Part shown: positions 1-12,088 of the stretch, one piece after another
How the letters are laid out: every line of letters starts with the position of its first letter
Numbering within the stretch: the first letter of the stretch is position 1
NCBI GenBank assembly: GCA_016648135.1
Contig: JADDOH010010253.1
Span: 1-64,000, forward strand
Source: Agrypnia vestita
Taxonomy: Eukaryota; Arthropoda; Insecta; Trichoptera; Phryganeidae
Reading direction: 5' to 3'
DNA: 64,000 nucleotides
Program-made: the position numbers and the translations under genes
The notes under the pieces: model-generated
What the model was told of the DNA's origin: nothing
Seen by the model: the letters and a program-made list of their open reading frames with translations, nothing else
The model's database searches: none

Positions 1-162
1 GTTTTGCCGTACTGGCAAATTTGATCTCAAATATCTTCTCTTTGGTTAGGAATCCAAATCCAAATTTATACAGCTATTTACTCATGTATTTGTGTTTTGA
101 AAATTATAATTCATTTGTTTTTTCCTCAATTGTTTTTTTCTTTGCGTCACTCAGTTTACAAA

Positions 163-1150
163 ATGAAAAACTTGAAATATCGCGGTATTTACGAGTACGA
201 GTTCCACCGTGGCACCAGTGCTGCAGAAACGGCTCGAAGAATTAATGATGTGTATGGCGACGGTGCCGCAAAAGAAAACACAGTGCGTTTTTGGTTCCAA
301 CGTTTTCGTTATGGAAATTTCGACCTGCAGAACAAGCCCCGTGGACGGCCGGAGACCAAAGTTGATAATGAAGAATTGAAGGCTATTATGGAAGCGGAAC
401 CATCGCAAACCACATCCGAGTTAGCTGCAGGCTGCGGTGTTAGTGTAAAACTGTTTTAATCCACTTGAAGCAAATTGGTAAGGTGAAAAAGCTTGAAAGG
501 TGGGTACCTCACGAATTGAGTGAAGCCAATCAACAAACGCGCGTTGACTGCTGCGTTGCATTACTCAACCGGCACAATAATGAAGGGATTTTAAATCGAA
601 TCATTACCTGTGATGAAAAGGGGATCCTGTACGATAATCGGAAGCGCTCATCGCAATGGCTGAACCCTGCCGAACCAGCCAAACCATGCCCCAAGCGAAA
701 ATTGACTCCAAAAAAGTTACTTGTGAGCGTTTGGGGGACTAGTGCTGGTGTCGTTCACTACAGCTTTCTTAAATCTGGCCAGACGATTACGGCAGATGTC
801 TAGTGTCAGCAACTGCAAACCATGATGGAAAAGCTAGCTGCTAAACAACCGAGGCTGGTTAATCGCTCTAGGCCACTGCTGCTTCATGAGAACGCTAGAC
901 CACAAACTGAACAACAGACGGCTACCAAATTAAGGAGCTTCAATTGGAATGTTAAGAAATACCCCGTACTCTCCGGACCTTGCCCCAATAGATTACCATT
1001 TTTTCGAAATTGGATACTTATTGTAAAGGAAAAAATGCAACTCCGATGGGGCAGTCCAAACCGCCTTCAAAGATTTTATCGATTCCCGTCCGAATGGTTT
1101 TTTAAGTAAAGGGATCGATGAACTACCTATGAGATGGCAAAAGTGCATAG
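163..1150 (+). pseudogene. Broken mariner transposase
   Basis: Relic of a mariner-family transposase. The first frame (163-459) carries the N-terminal HTH region: a FHRGTSAAETARRIND-like helix, the TVRFWFQRFR block and the GRPE linker. Frameshifts then move the reading frame to 465-803, with ITCDEKG around the first catalytic Asp, and to 822-1109, where the second catalytic block reads LLHENARPQ (Glu in place of the usual Asp). The region of the third Asp is scrambled. At least two frameshifts and stop codons at 801-803 and 1107-1109 make it inactive. Family recognition rests on these motifs; I could not find intact terminal inverted repeats. A second, worse relic lies at 56640-57130. Confidence 0.85.
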
Positions 1151-1445
1151 ATAGCAATGGTACATACTTTGATTAAATAAATATATTATAATAAAAAAAA
1201 TCGGCTTTATGTTCCTCCCATACTAAACGTCAATTTCATATGTAAGGACCTAATATAAAACCAAAAAAAAACATATCTTCAATAAAATTTCTCCTCACAA
1301 GATCGGTAAACTTAGTGACAATGATAAACTCAATTTCTTTCTTTTAATTAAAAGTATCATTTTTATTTAAACTATACTACACACACAGTACTTAAGTTAT
1401 TTATTAGTTAGTTTTGAGAGGAGCAGTTCCTCCATAACAATAATA

Positions 1446-2716
1446 AGTGGAACCCCGTTAATTCAAAATTCAAGGGACCCAAAAAAATAATTTCGAATTA
1501 TGGGGATTCCCGTTAATTGGAAATTTTAGGTGCAAAAAAATCGCGTTGCGATTGTAAAATTCGCCAAAAATCATAAAACTCTTGGAAAATATGTTAATTT
1601 TGTTAAATTTTTGCTTGTATTTGAAGAAATTATTTTGAAAACGCAATATTTATTACGTTAATGCAAAGATTGCGACATTTCTGTCGCTAAAGTACGTATT
1701 GACATATTGCTGTTATCAATTGCGAAAAAATCTTTTTTCCATTTCGTCACGTCTGGATGGCCATTATCAAAAATGTGTGAATTTATGGAAAGCTTCTTCA
1801 ATCTTCACACGAGTTCAACTTTTGTTTCTTCCTTTTTTCCGGCTCAAACCAATAATGCACAGTTACTAGAAATACAATTAACTAATTAACTAACTAACCA
1901 TCACGCCGTTTCTCCGCAGGGGTAGGCAGAGAGGATTGAACGCCACACTCTTCTATCCTGGCACACCACTTTTGCTTCGGCCACATTCATACATCTTCTC
2001 ATACAAGTTCTGCAGTTGTTGCGGCTTTTAACAGGGCCATCCTCGAACACTTGAAATACAATTAATTATCAATAAATACGCAAAATAATAAATAACATCT
2101 TACAAAGAAAATTAAACATTTTAATAAAACAGTTATTAGAAAAAAAATTGTATTATAGCAAATTTAAAAATAAAAAAAACAATTAAAAACACGTTTAGGT
2201 ATGGGGATTAGCGCAAACGTCGCAAACTAAAACCCGCATCCCCGCATATCAAGGCAACCAACTGAAGAAAGCATACACAGGATTCCCCAATTTTAGAATC
2301 CCGCCATAATATGAATAGAAAAAAGGCATCCCTAGATACCGTGAATTGATTGCAAAATTCGCCAAGAATCATAACTCATGAAAAAAGCCATTACTTTTGT
2401 GAAAAACGTCTGTTTTTCGTATTTTAAGAAATCATTTTGAAAACGAAATATTTATTATTCTAAAACAAAGATCGCGACATTTCTATTACTAAAGACCCCG
2501 ATATTGACATATTTGTTATTCTCACTTGCGGAAAAAATCGAAATGTATTTTCAATTACGTCAAATCTAAAAAAAATTCAAATTACACGGACTAAAATGTA
2601 TTGGTTTATGGCGCAAATTATTTCTAATTATCGGAGTTATGAAATTCACATTTTGGGACTTGGAAGTTTTAAAAAGTTCCAATTATGGCGAATTTTGAAT
2701 TATCGGGGTTTTACTG
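1446..2716. mobile_element. pogo-like TIR element
   Basis: The left end at 1446 (AGTGGAACCCCGTTAATTCA) and the reverse complement of the right end at 2716 (CAGTAAAACCCCGATAATTC) form inverted repeats of about 27 bp of the pogo/Tigger type. TA follows the right end (2717-2718) and precedes the left end; the left terminal C seems lost. No transposase is visible, so it is a non-autonomous copy. A copy of the dispersed retroelement-tail repeat lies inside. A related right end occurs alone near 57486. Confidence 0.65.
1885..2060 (-). repeat. Dispersed retroelement-tail repeat, copy 1
   Basis: A degraded member of a family present at least six times in this window (also 4590-4800, 22940-23182, 30195-30400, 61310-61510, 61560-61765; fragment at 18335-18395). 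Hallmarks are a CGCAGGGGTAGGCAGAGAGG block and a CATTCATACATCTTC block. In the opposite orientation better copies read as a protein tail with a [23 protein letters not shown] segment, so it is probably the decayed 3' end of a retroelement ORF. Family assignment is inferred. Confidence 0.55.
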
Positions 2717-3002
2717 TACCAGTTATTAAGTACATACACCTGATGATGAGAGGGACTGCTCGTCTCGAAACTATAGCAGTAGTAATAAATAACTCAAATA
2801 TTATGTGCGTAGTACAATCAAAAGAGCCGACAACATTTTCCACCCAACTGTTCCAACACGCTTGTAGCATTAGCATACTAATTATTTTCCACAATACTAT
2901 CAATTTACATGTTTATGTTTATCAATGTGCCATTATTCAAGGAATTTGCCCGTTAACAGTACTTGTGTCAGCTTACATAACACGTAAAGCAGGAAGTGAG
3001 AG

Positions 3003-3975
3003 GAACATATTTATTTATTTATTTATTTATTTATTCATACGCCAATCGGCTATATACATTGATTTTACAAAAATAATAGACTTAAATGAATGGATTAGAA
3101 AAATTGCACATATATAAAAAAACAATACTAGCATAGTAACAACATGGTATAGTCATATAGGGTTGAGGGTAATTTTAATACTGTGATAACAATCTTTTTG
3201 CCGCTGATGAGAATGAGACGTATGATTCATCGAAGAAGTTGATATCAACACAGTGGCTATTCACCAGATTGGCAATCCTATTTCTTGGGCCATTGTACAC
3301 GTAACTTTATGTGGATTTAGTGGTTTCTAACAATCTACGCACTCTTAGATCCGGCCTAGCAGTGATAATGCCAAATTGTTCCAGGATCTCGGGCGAGTCT
3401 ATCTGTCCGTTGACAGATTTGTAGAAGAAGGTCAGATCAGACAATTGTCTTCGAGTGATTAGTTTGCCGATTCTAAATCTGTTATATACGGTCTCAATAT
3501 CTCCTGGTGATCGTGTACGATAGGCGATGCATTTACATAGTTTGCACTGTATTCTTTCGAGCTGATTGATTAGTTTATTGGTATACGGCGACCAAAAGAC
3601 AGAACAGTATTCTAAAATCGGTCTCACAAGACTGTCGAATAGTCGTACCAACGTGTAGACATTGCTGAAGTCCTTCCCAGCTCTAATGATGTAACCAAGA
3701 GTCTTGAAAGCTTGTGACGCAACTTTCTCCACGTGGCTTGAGAAATTCAGTTTATGGTCCACAATAACGCCAAGGTCCTTTGCCGAGGTGACTATCGGGA
3801 GATGATGTCCATCAATGAGATAATTAGCCTGATATTGATTTCGTGATCTAGAGAATTACATTACTGAGCATTTACCGATATTTAACATTAGTTTGTTTTT
3901 AGTACACCACCTGTGGAGTTCATTGAGATCGTGCTGAAGAATTTCTAAGTCTTGGTCATTCATGATTCTTCTGAA
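3003..3975 (-). mobile_element. LINE 3' end with RT fragment
   Basis: 5'-truncated non-LTR retrotransposon on the minus strand. An ORF from about 3965 to 3307 encodes the end of the reverse transcriptase: a LHRWCTKNKLMLNIGKC block, KDLGVIVDHKLNF, the LVRPILEYCSVFWSPY thumb motif and an LERIQ helix. One stop or shift lies near 3855, so it is not intact. The 3' end carries an (ATTT)n tract at 3003-3035, the reverse complement of an A-rich (TAAA)n tail as in CR1/Jockey-type elements. The clade is not certain. Confidence 0.8.
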
Positions 3976-4589
3976 AATTATATTAAATTAACAATTTAAT
4001 AATTAGAATGAAATATGATTCTAATCTAGAAAACAGTCATTTTTCATTTAGATTTTACATCACGCTATTGAATGCCACACTCATGGGTTTTACACAGACC
4101 TTCCGCTATTACCTTGTTCACTTTCAAACATTCCTTATACTCGTCAATTGTTGAACATCAATGTTCGTGCCGTACAGTTTTCTTACTGTCCTCTTTTCAT
4201 CAATCCATTCCACACAAACTATCTCTGTGACCCTTTGTTATCAACAAATTAGCGGGAACCTATTGCAATTGCGAGTTGAATTCAAATTTGTTTAAAAATA
4301 TCAAAAACTGTCTTGTAGTTAAGAATACATATATTTGCATTCTCTGTTCAATATTCCTTGTTCCAAACCTTCTTTTTTTAAATATATTTATTAGAGACAC
4401 TAACAGGATAATAGGTACATGATACTCTAATAATAAAACATTATAAATTAAGACTATGCCCATTAACCCAATTACAAGTGTCCTCGGCACGCTCTAGTAA
4501 CATGTATTTTTGCATTTAAGTACATTTATGTGTATTGTATATGACTGACTTACTGGTTTGGGTAGGTGGAATGAATAAACAAATAGAGA

Positions 4590-4800
4590 ATGTTAAAGAA
4601 ACAGAGGACAGCGGCGAGAGATGTGCTGTGATTGGATAAACCAGATATTGAAAAATGTGTCTGTGTTAAGAACCAATAAACGAGTGTGCACGAGAAGACG
4701 TATAAAGGTAAAAGAGGCAAGGGTGGTGAGCTAGGCCAGAGAATTGCGGTGTTTTATCCTCTCTTCTATCCCCGCAGGGGTATTCCACATAAGTGAGTTA
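4590..4800 (+). repeat. Dispersed retroelement-tail repeat, copy 2
   Basis: Matches the same family as 1885-2060, in the opposite orientation: it has GGATAAACCAGATATTGAAA and ends in a TATCCCCGCAGGGGTATTCC block. Strongly decayed, no open frame. Confidence 0.45.
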
Positions 4801-4859
4801 TTTATCTGTTAGTTGTAATGCAACAGTATGGCATAAAGTAACAAAACATTTGGATTTGT

Positions 4860-5060
4860 GAATTTTAAATAGAGATGCGAACACGGAATACGTGTCACAT
4901 CAATATTTTTACTATTTTTAAACTAAGCTAAAGGCTTGTGCTATGAAAATAGGACAAACTTGCCGGCCACAACTAATGCTGGTCTAGAGTGAGGTTCGAA
5001 CCCGCGACCTTTGTATCGCGAGGTGAGAGTCCCAACCACAAGACCAACAAGCTATTATAA
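4860..5060 (-). repeat. tRNA-derived SINE, copy A
   Basis: Read on the minus strand it starts with AGCTTGTTGGTCTTGTGGTT (box A-like) and has a good box B, GGTTCGAACC, followed by a tail with GTCCTATTTTCATAGCACAA and ending TCGCATCTCTATTTAAA. The same layout recurs at 50970-51165 and 59883-60010. Box A and box B spacing suggests an internal Pol III promoter. It is a SINE, not a functional tRNA: there is no acceptor stem or anticodon arm. Confidence 0.75.
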
Positions 5061-5064
5061 AATG

Positions 5065-7305
5065 ATAATACTGACAAAGCATTATGGGGGAATAAATAAG
5101 CCTCCACAATACGAATATGTTTGTACTGGCAACCAAGTGACCCAATTAACCGAGTGAAGGAGTTCCAATATTGATCCATCTGTTTCCGTTTATATTGGCC
5201 GCGTATGTAATTACCAATTGGTTTAATGGGCCTGGGAGTACCACCCACTCCAAATTTAGAGCTTGAAATGTGTATGACATTAGTTACGCGCACAATATTT
5301 CCATTACATAACAATGTACGTGTAATGGAAAAAGAAACATTCAGAGGAAAATTACAGCAAATGAATTACAATAAAATCAGATGTCATTTTTCATAACAAA
5401 TTCATTACGTGTCAGAAAAGTTATTGATTGACAGATTAAAAATCAATTTCTATTAAATTTGATATCACCGCTAGACTTACTAAGAGATTAACTACAACTT
5501 AATTTTGAATATAAATAATATATTTTAAAAATGATTTTACACATTGGGTATTTTATACGTAACACAAAAGCAGATATATGTGACAATTTATTCTTACTAT
5601 TTTCGAACTAAGGTCAATGCTTAATAATTCCAAAAATTTTGTATTAATTTTCTGTCAGGAAGTAAAGGTATTTATAAAAAAAAATTAACACACATGGAAC
5701 ACCGCAAAAAAATTTCAGTGGTCCTATTTGGATATTGGCAGGACCAAAGAATTATTGTTAGAAGAAGTGATGAGATAAACCGAGACTGTAATTGTATAAT
5801 TGGTGTACAATTGTAGCCACAATATTTGTATTTCTATCCTTCCATTTACCACAATACACCGATATGTAAATTAACTATTATACCTATAAAACTATTCTTT
5901 CTGTTCTCCATCTACACCGTTTGACCGATCTGACTTAGAACTCGGCGGAAAATAAAAGCCACTTTCCCCCCCTTTACACCAAACCCACCACCTGATATAT
6001 TCTCTATAATAACAGGGGAAGGGGTTGGTGCAAAGAGGGTGGGGGGATTGACAGATCTGGCCTAAATTTTGCATACTCGTTCTTTAGAACCCGACGGAAA
6101 ACGAAGGCGCCGTCTCCCCCTCTACACTACTTCCTCGCCCCCAGATATAAATGTAATGCCCTCCAAATTAAATTGAAAACTATTAATTCCAAATTGTCAA
6201 ATGATACCACTCCCCCTTAATGATCTAAATGTTTCATGTTAATCTTTTTTTCTCAAAGTTTTTCTTGACAAAGAATTCGAACCATATTCTTTTTTCGCAA
6301 TTGTTTTGTCCTTCTTTGTAATTAGTAATCTTTATTAATTTAAGTTCTTTGGCTCCTCAAATATGTTGTAGAAGATGCAGGTGAATGATAGACAATTTTT
6401 TTTTAAACATTTTCTTTATATCTAACAGAATCTTGATTATTATTTTATATATTATTAGAAAATAAAACAATCGTACACGACTGAACCAAGCATGTCTTAG
6501 TTGCATTTTACAACTCTGATGAAAATACGTATAGTTATTCTCCACCACCCTCCCAACCAACCCCCGCCTGGATTAAATGGAAACATTGTAATTATTTAGA
6601 GGTTTTGCAAAACAATGATACAAACATCTTTTTAACTAAATCTGTTAGGTACCTACCCGGGCAACACCAGTACAGACCGCTAGTACTTTATATAGCTGAT
6701 AATTAGCCGGCCATCAAATTATTAAGAAGTCAATTTCTTCAGGTAGCGTGTTTGATCAACTCGTAAAAGTACAATGAACACGCAATACCTGACGGGGCAC
6801 AATAACAAAATGACATGCAGTCACACAAAATACGAATTTAGCTGGCTTCACGGCGGCAATTAAGACAAATAAACACGGAGAATTAATTGCCAATGATTAG
6901 TGGTTACGGCGACATTGGAGAATGTCCCCCAAAATTAAACCTTCAATTGTAATTAACAATTCAGAATTGGGGTGAAGGAAAAAGAGGATTCTTAATGAAG
7001 TAGCCAAGTACGGAGATAAGCTTCCATGGGTGGGAACCCTTCTATTTGCTCATTGCCGGTAGGTACTTCACATTAATTTTGTACTGAAAGGCCTTAATCC
7101 TCTGTGCTTTATTCCCGAGCCAATCTATCAGCGCATCGAGTGTTTGCTAAAACTCTGGGCACACTCCCCTTTCCTATTAATGTATAATAATAGAGAGTGT
7201 GTGTGCAAGTTTAACTTTCCACTAGCATGCAGTTTGAAAATTTGAAAACGCGAAAAAGTTTAATTATAATTATTATAATTATATAATATAATTACAAACA
7301 ATAAT
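5065..7305. other. Intergenic, no gene seen
   Basis: No convincing exon. A fragment of the SINE tail lies near 5580-5625. A C-rich patch at 5930-6140 contains two loosely related blocks (CTCGGCGGAAAATAAAAG and CCGACGGAAAACGAAGG), probably an old duplication. The rest is AT-rich unique-looking sequence. Confidence 0.4.
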
Positions 7306-7308
7306 GAC

Positions 7309-7426
7309 AAGTAATATATATATAAGAATAAGGATAGATTTACAACTTGACTTAAAAGTGATATTCTTGGTAAATTTAAGTCAAGTTGTAAATCTATACT
7401 CATTCTTATATGTATTACTTTTTATT
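7309..7426. repeat. Foldback hairpin of ~118 bp
   Basis: The two arms, about 7309-7365 and 7372-7426, are near-perfect inverted copies; each contains TTTACAACTTGACTTAAA or its complement and runs out to AGTAATATA/TATTACT. It sits next to a Penelope-like tail and may be its inverted end. Confidence 0.6.
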
Positions 7427-7700
7427 AGTGTTTTAACATAATTGTTTCTTACAATCGTGCAGAAATCCAAAAAACTTAATAAATTCTTAAAATTATATAG
7501 CATCTCTGTCTAATACTTTTATAATATAAGTCTCTGTCTAATACAAGTTGTTGAATGTAAAATATTTAGATTGATAATGCCCTCGTAAGGCGAAACGCGT
7601 CTCAGAAAATTAAAAAGGTAGAACTCAAAAAACAATTGTTTTTATTTCCACATGTGTGATTATGGAGTTCTACAAGCTAACCTCTGAAACAATAAATATA
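7427..7700 (+). mobile_element. Penelope-like tail, degenerate
   Basis: Contains GCCCTCGTAAGGCGAAACGC at 7578-7597, a short hairpin followed by GAAAC as in the hammerhead-like terminal repeats of Penelope-like elements elsewhere in the window (46710, 32269). The preceding TTGATAA differs from the CTGATGA core. No coding part remains. Confidence 0.4.
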
Positions 7701-8777
7701 TATTTACATTTTGTTAAACTTATATTTTGCAAATCCAGCACAATGAGCAATTAAACTTTCAAGGACACGGCGTGTGTACACGAAAGGAGCACGTGGAGCG
7801 AGTGCGTACCTGGTACAATGCACGATTATTTGCTACCGTAACAAGCTACGGGAAGTCCTCCAATATTGATAATACAAATGTGCGCTGTTTATGGCATCAT
7901 TAACACCTTCAACAGGTTGTTTAACAAGTCCATATGCGTCTGTGTGCTTCTCACAATGACAACACTTACAGCGCTTTCGGCTTATTGACACACACACTTA
8001 TCTAATCTGAAATCGTGATTACATTCAGAGGAACTCGGATAAACACGCTTTCAAATATTACACTAATGCTTATTTACATTTTATAATTTCGTTTACTTAC
8101 CAAACTAACATTCTATCTTTTAACATTTCAAATAAGTCCTTTTTTTATAAAACTTACCATCGTGCAAAGCCTAAATCAAAGAGTGGATTGTCCTTAATAT
8201 CATAATAAATATAATAATTTTTCCATAACACACACTGTCATTGTATTTTATGTTTAATTATTTAAATATAAAAGTCGAATGTTCGTCTATTTTCTATAAA
8301 CGCATTTATCCTTTGATTGATCTAAACCAAATTTTACTGGTAATGAAACCCTATAACTCAAAAAATACACTTAGTTGAAGTTTATAATCAAAAAGTGTGA
8401 GAAAGTTCTTAATTTTTTTAAGAAATCATTAAAGAATATTTTACATAACAAACATTTGGTCAAATTGTAATATGCTTATATACTGTTTTGTGATCGCCGA
8501 TCGTCGATCGAAAAGCTGAATTGGTCGGAATTTAAGTTTGAAATGTTCTACTCCAATTGATGGCAAGGATTTGAAATTTACGAGATTCCGTACAAGTTGA
8601 CGATTCGAATTCTAAATTCTGTTGTTTTTTCTCTGTCGAAAATTTGACATTTTTCATGTGGCTCTGAAGAAATCACTGATCAAAATTTTAAGCTTTTCAG
8701 AAATAGACATGTCGATCTATTTCCCGTGAGAGTTAAAGATTGGTTGAAAATAGAAGTTTGCCTGCGACCACAGCAAA

Positions 8778-8841
8778 ATGCAGCGTACACCCGATTTAGT
8801 ACAAGCGGAGTTCTGCAAATCCCAATACCAGGATGGACTCC
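8778..8841 (+). CDS. Candidate first exon, unknown gene
   Basis: ATG at 8778 opens 21 codons (MQRTPDLVQAEFCKSQYQDG...) and ends at a strong donor, CTCC|GTAAGTTC, in phase 1. The stretch is richer in GC than its surroundings. It could join in phase to the candidate exon at 10501 or at 11142. No family recognised. Weak evidence: short ORF plus one good splice site. Confidence 0.25.
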
Positions 8842-9836
8842 GTAAGTTCATTTTCAACTGTGTGAGTAGCTGATAGTTGTAGTGCAGATATTTCGAGTGT
8901 CTAAGCCTTTTTTGCTTTATCGGCAGAGATTGAGGAAGGAAATTTTTCTTTTTTACTCCGACCCACGTTCGGTGGTATCAATTCCGCCTTAATGTGAAAC
9001 TTAATGTTACAAATTAAAAATTGCGGCAAGAAGATATATTTAATCTACTGCACAGGTATAAAGCGTATAGGTTCCAAGATCAACAATGTCAGAACATGCG
9101 ACATGCGACAATGCTCAAGATTTGGAAGCAAATATTAAGCACAAGTAAGTAAGCAGGTGTATTATTATACATATGTCTAAGGTTTTAAAAATGACAGTTT
9201 GAAGACAGACAAAATTAATAAAGAGGTGCTTGTTAAACAACATATATTAAATTTGTCCTAGTCTAACATACATATTTTAGTGGCAAATCATTTGTTGCGA
9301 ACTTTAATGATGATGTTTTTAAGCAAAAAGAACTATTCTTTTACCTTCGATATATTCCAAAAAAATAAAATGTAACGTGACTGAGCCCTAAACTAAATGG
9401 AAAATTGTACAAATCTGAAGGCATCCATCCATTCACAATAAAAATTATTATAAACTTTTCGAGTTGTCAACACGACAGAAGCCGAGAATGGAGTAATCTG
9501 ATTTGACAATTTGATTTTTTATTGAAATGTGCGCAGGTAGGCAACCCATCAGATAAGGGCACAGTGACACGGCACCCCGACTATCAGTAATAATCCAAAA
9601 TGTGTGGGAAGATTACAGATAGTAGATACGTATGCCTATCGCGGAATCTTTTGTGATAAAGGACACACTGCTGTCAGTGATAAATAAAGAAAAAACTAAC
9701 ATTCGTACTGTGGACAGAGTATTCCAAAGGCTCGCACCACAATCAAATATTTACTTTGCTGATATTGATTCCCAAATAATCATTTTATATTTCATATAAT
9801 TCTATAAATCTCGTGCATATTGTTCAATTTTTTTTT

Positions 9837-10390
9837 TATACACAGAAATGTGACTTATCTAAGATACGATTATTTTAAATACAGATATATGACGCAAAAT
9901 ATGTATTTTCATCTTATATCTGAAATACTTTTTTGAATATTCATCTTTTATCTTGTATTTAGATACATTCTTTCGGTATTTTAGTATTTTGTAAATATTA
10001 AGATTGCTAAGATACTTTTTTCCAATGATGTACCTATAGTGAGACCTTATCGAAGAAAAATGAGTGACAAAATGTTTGAAAAACTGGTTTTACTTAAGTC
10101 TCAATTAAAACCTTAAAAATATTTTATTTTGTCACATTTGCGCGATCAACGCGATTTATTTGTAAATAATTCAAGTAAAAAAATAAACTTACATTCAACA
10201 AAATGTGTTTTCTAACAAAAGGATTTTATCTTTAAAAAGTATTTGGAAGATACGTATTTTGTATCTAGTATTTCAGATACCATTCCACAAAGTTATTTTA
10301 TCTGGAATCTGAAATATGTACTTGATTTTAAAGTATCTTGCATTTTGTATTCCAGGTACTTTGTATAGGGCATCTTGTACATCACTGTTT
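9837..10390. repeat. AT-rich repeat with GATAC motifs
   Basis: A 550-bp stretch built from variants of AAGATAC, TTTTGTATCT and ATTTCAGATAC on both strands, ending in GGGCATCTTGTACATCACTG. The composition resembles small hAT-like elements starting CAGTGATGTA, but I could not define matching ends or a target duplication. Confidence 0.3.
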
Positions 10391-10500
10391 ATAACGTATG
10401 TATTTTAAAATTAAAAAATTCTTTCAAATTCATGCATTGCATTTTCTCTGGTCTTCTTGAAAGTAAACGTTTCAGATGGCGTTGTCGCTTCTACATTCAG

Positions 10501-10549
10501 GGTTGAAGCGCTTTCTGGAAGCTCATATCGATGGAATCACTGAGTACAA
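10501..10549 (+). CDS. Candidate exon, unknown gene
   Basis: Acceptor TTCTACATTCAG|GG and donor TACAA|GTGAAAG bracket 15 codons (LKRFLEAHIDGITEY...). Phase 1 at entry fits the exon ending at 8841; it ends in phase 2, which does not fit the candidate at 11142, so an exon would be missing. Unrecognised. Confidence 0.22.
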
Positions 10550-11141
10550 GTGAAAGGTCAGCAAGATGGGCAAGAGGTTAACAAGTGACACACAGCGCTC
10601 TGTGCAATAGGAGTGTCCAATTCCCACAAATACCTTAATTGCAGAAGTTGGTACCACTAAAATACAGTGGCAAGTTTACAGCTGTATACGAAATAAAGAC
10701 AAATATGTACTGTAAAGCACGTATGTAATGCGGCTGACCGGAGGTTTTACTAAAGAATATTTTAAATCCTCTCATTCACGAATTTTCGATTTTTTTTAAT
10801 AATATTTTTTCTGGTCAAACATCCTGTATTTTGAAAATTTTAAATGCCTTTGTATAAATTAATATTGCCATCTTTTTATAATGTGGAAATTATAATTGCT
10901 GCAAATAAATCAGATTATAAAATCATAGCTCAACCATTTACATTGTCTTTTTTATATTAAAAAAATATATATAAAATATACAACTGTACGTAACATAAAA
11001 AATTATGTTTGGTAAACAGTCTTTATTGACATTTGTCTACATATATTTCAAATGATGAAATATTCATCATATTTAATCTTTCTAATGACTAAATTATTAA
11101 TACAATATAAAAAAATATTCCTAACCTTAAACGTGAAACAG

Positions 11142-11252
11142 AAGCATTCCACAACGCACCTGTGCCCTTTGATGAATTCAAATACACGCACTTTCCGGAG
11201 CTAAAATCGGTGATAGAACCAGATCACCAGAAGGAGATGCAATACAGGAAAT
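11142..11252 (+). CDS. Candidate exon, unknown gene
   Basis: A GC-richer island in AT-rich DNA, open for about 36 codons after the acceptor GTGAAACAG|AA (AFHNAPVPFDEFKYTHFPEL...). Third positions are mostly G/C, which supports the plus-strand frame. The donor is uncertain (AAAT|GTATTT). Entry needs phase 1. It would lie antisense, beyond the visible exons of the minus-strand gene at 11990-19416. No family recognised. Confidence 0.3.
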
Positions 11253-11989
11253 GTATTTGTTTTTAATTTTATCAATCATTTATTATTAAGTTTATTTAAA
11301 AGAGAGTGTGCTCATTATAAAATATACAAAATAACCAAATCGAATATCATTATTTCATAAATATGCAACATTTCCAACCAGCGTTGTGAAATATCCAGCC
11401 GTTGTTAATTAAAAATTAGCATCTGAAAGGACTTGGCCAAAGAGAAATACTTTTTGATACGTAAGAAGTTTGACCGCGCCAATGTTCATTATTTGTTTTG
11501 CATAAATTATTGTAGAAGCAAAATATTTATTATGTTTTGAGGTCAATGCTGACCAGTTTTGGTGAACACATTTTATTTTAATTTATTCATATCATGCTAT
11601 TCACAAAACTACATTTGATTTAGAACATTTTCGTAAAATATATTTTTAATGTTCAACAGTTATGTCTCTTCATGATAATAAGTAAATTATAATACGACTT
11701 GAAGTAATCTACAAAGGATGTCAGATAAGCGGCGCATAGATTTCCGGTGGGGATATTGAAGTGCAGTTATACATGAAATTGTCAGAGGAGAAAATCTTTG
11801 GAATGTTTGTAGTAGTAAATGTAGGTTACATGAGAACACAACAATGCTAAACGAGGAATAAGAATGATATGGTTTGGTTAAGAACTTCGACCTTTAATAG
11901 TACATGAAGAATATGTGGGTACCATTCAATCTTTTCTGTATCCCTTTGGGGAGTAGTGTGCTGACAAGTTAGTTAGGTTGGATTCTTAC

Positions 11990-12088
11990 CTGACGCAGTT
12001 GTTCAAGAAATTCTGCATCTAAATCGCTTAACTTGGTTTGAAATGGTTCGTTCTTCCTCATGACACTGGCGACCATTTCATCCGTCAC
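11990..12088 (-). CDS. Unrecognised gene, exon 3
   Basis: 33 codons, phase 0 at both ends. Acceptor at 12089-12091 (CTG on plus), donor CAG|GTAAGAATC. Encodes VTDEMVASVMRKNEPFQTKL and then an acidic helix ending EFLEQLRQ. Confidence 0.5.

Noticed and set aside
2596..3117. 173-codon plus-strand ORF
   Set aside because: Crosses the end of the pogo-like element and the LINE tail; composition not protein-like.
11160..11200. Alternative minus-strand 41-nt exon (LRKVRVFEFIKGH)
   Set aside because: Phase would fit the unknown gene, but the whole 11142-11252 island is better explained by the plus-strand frame.
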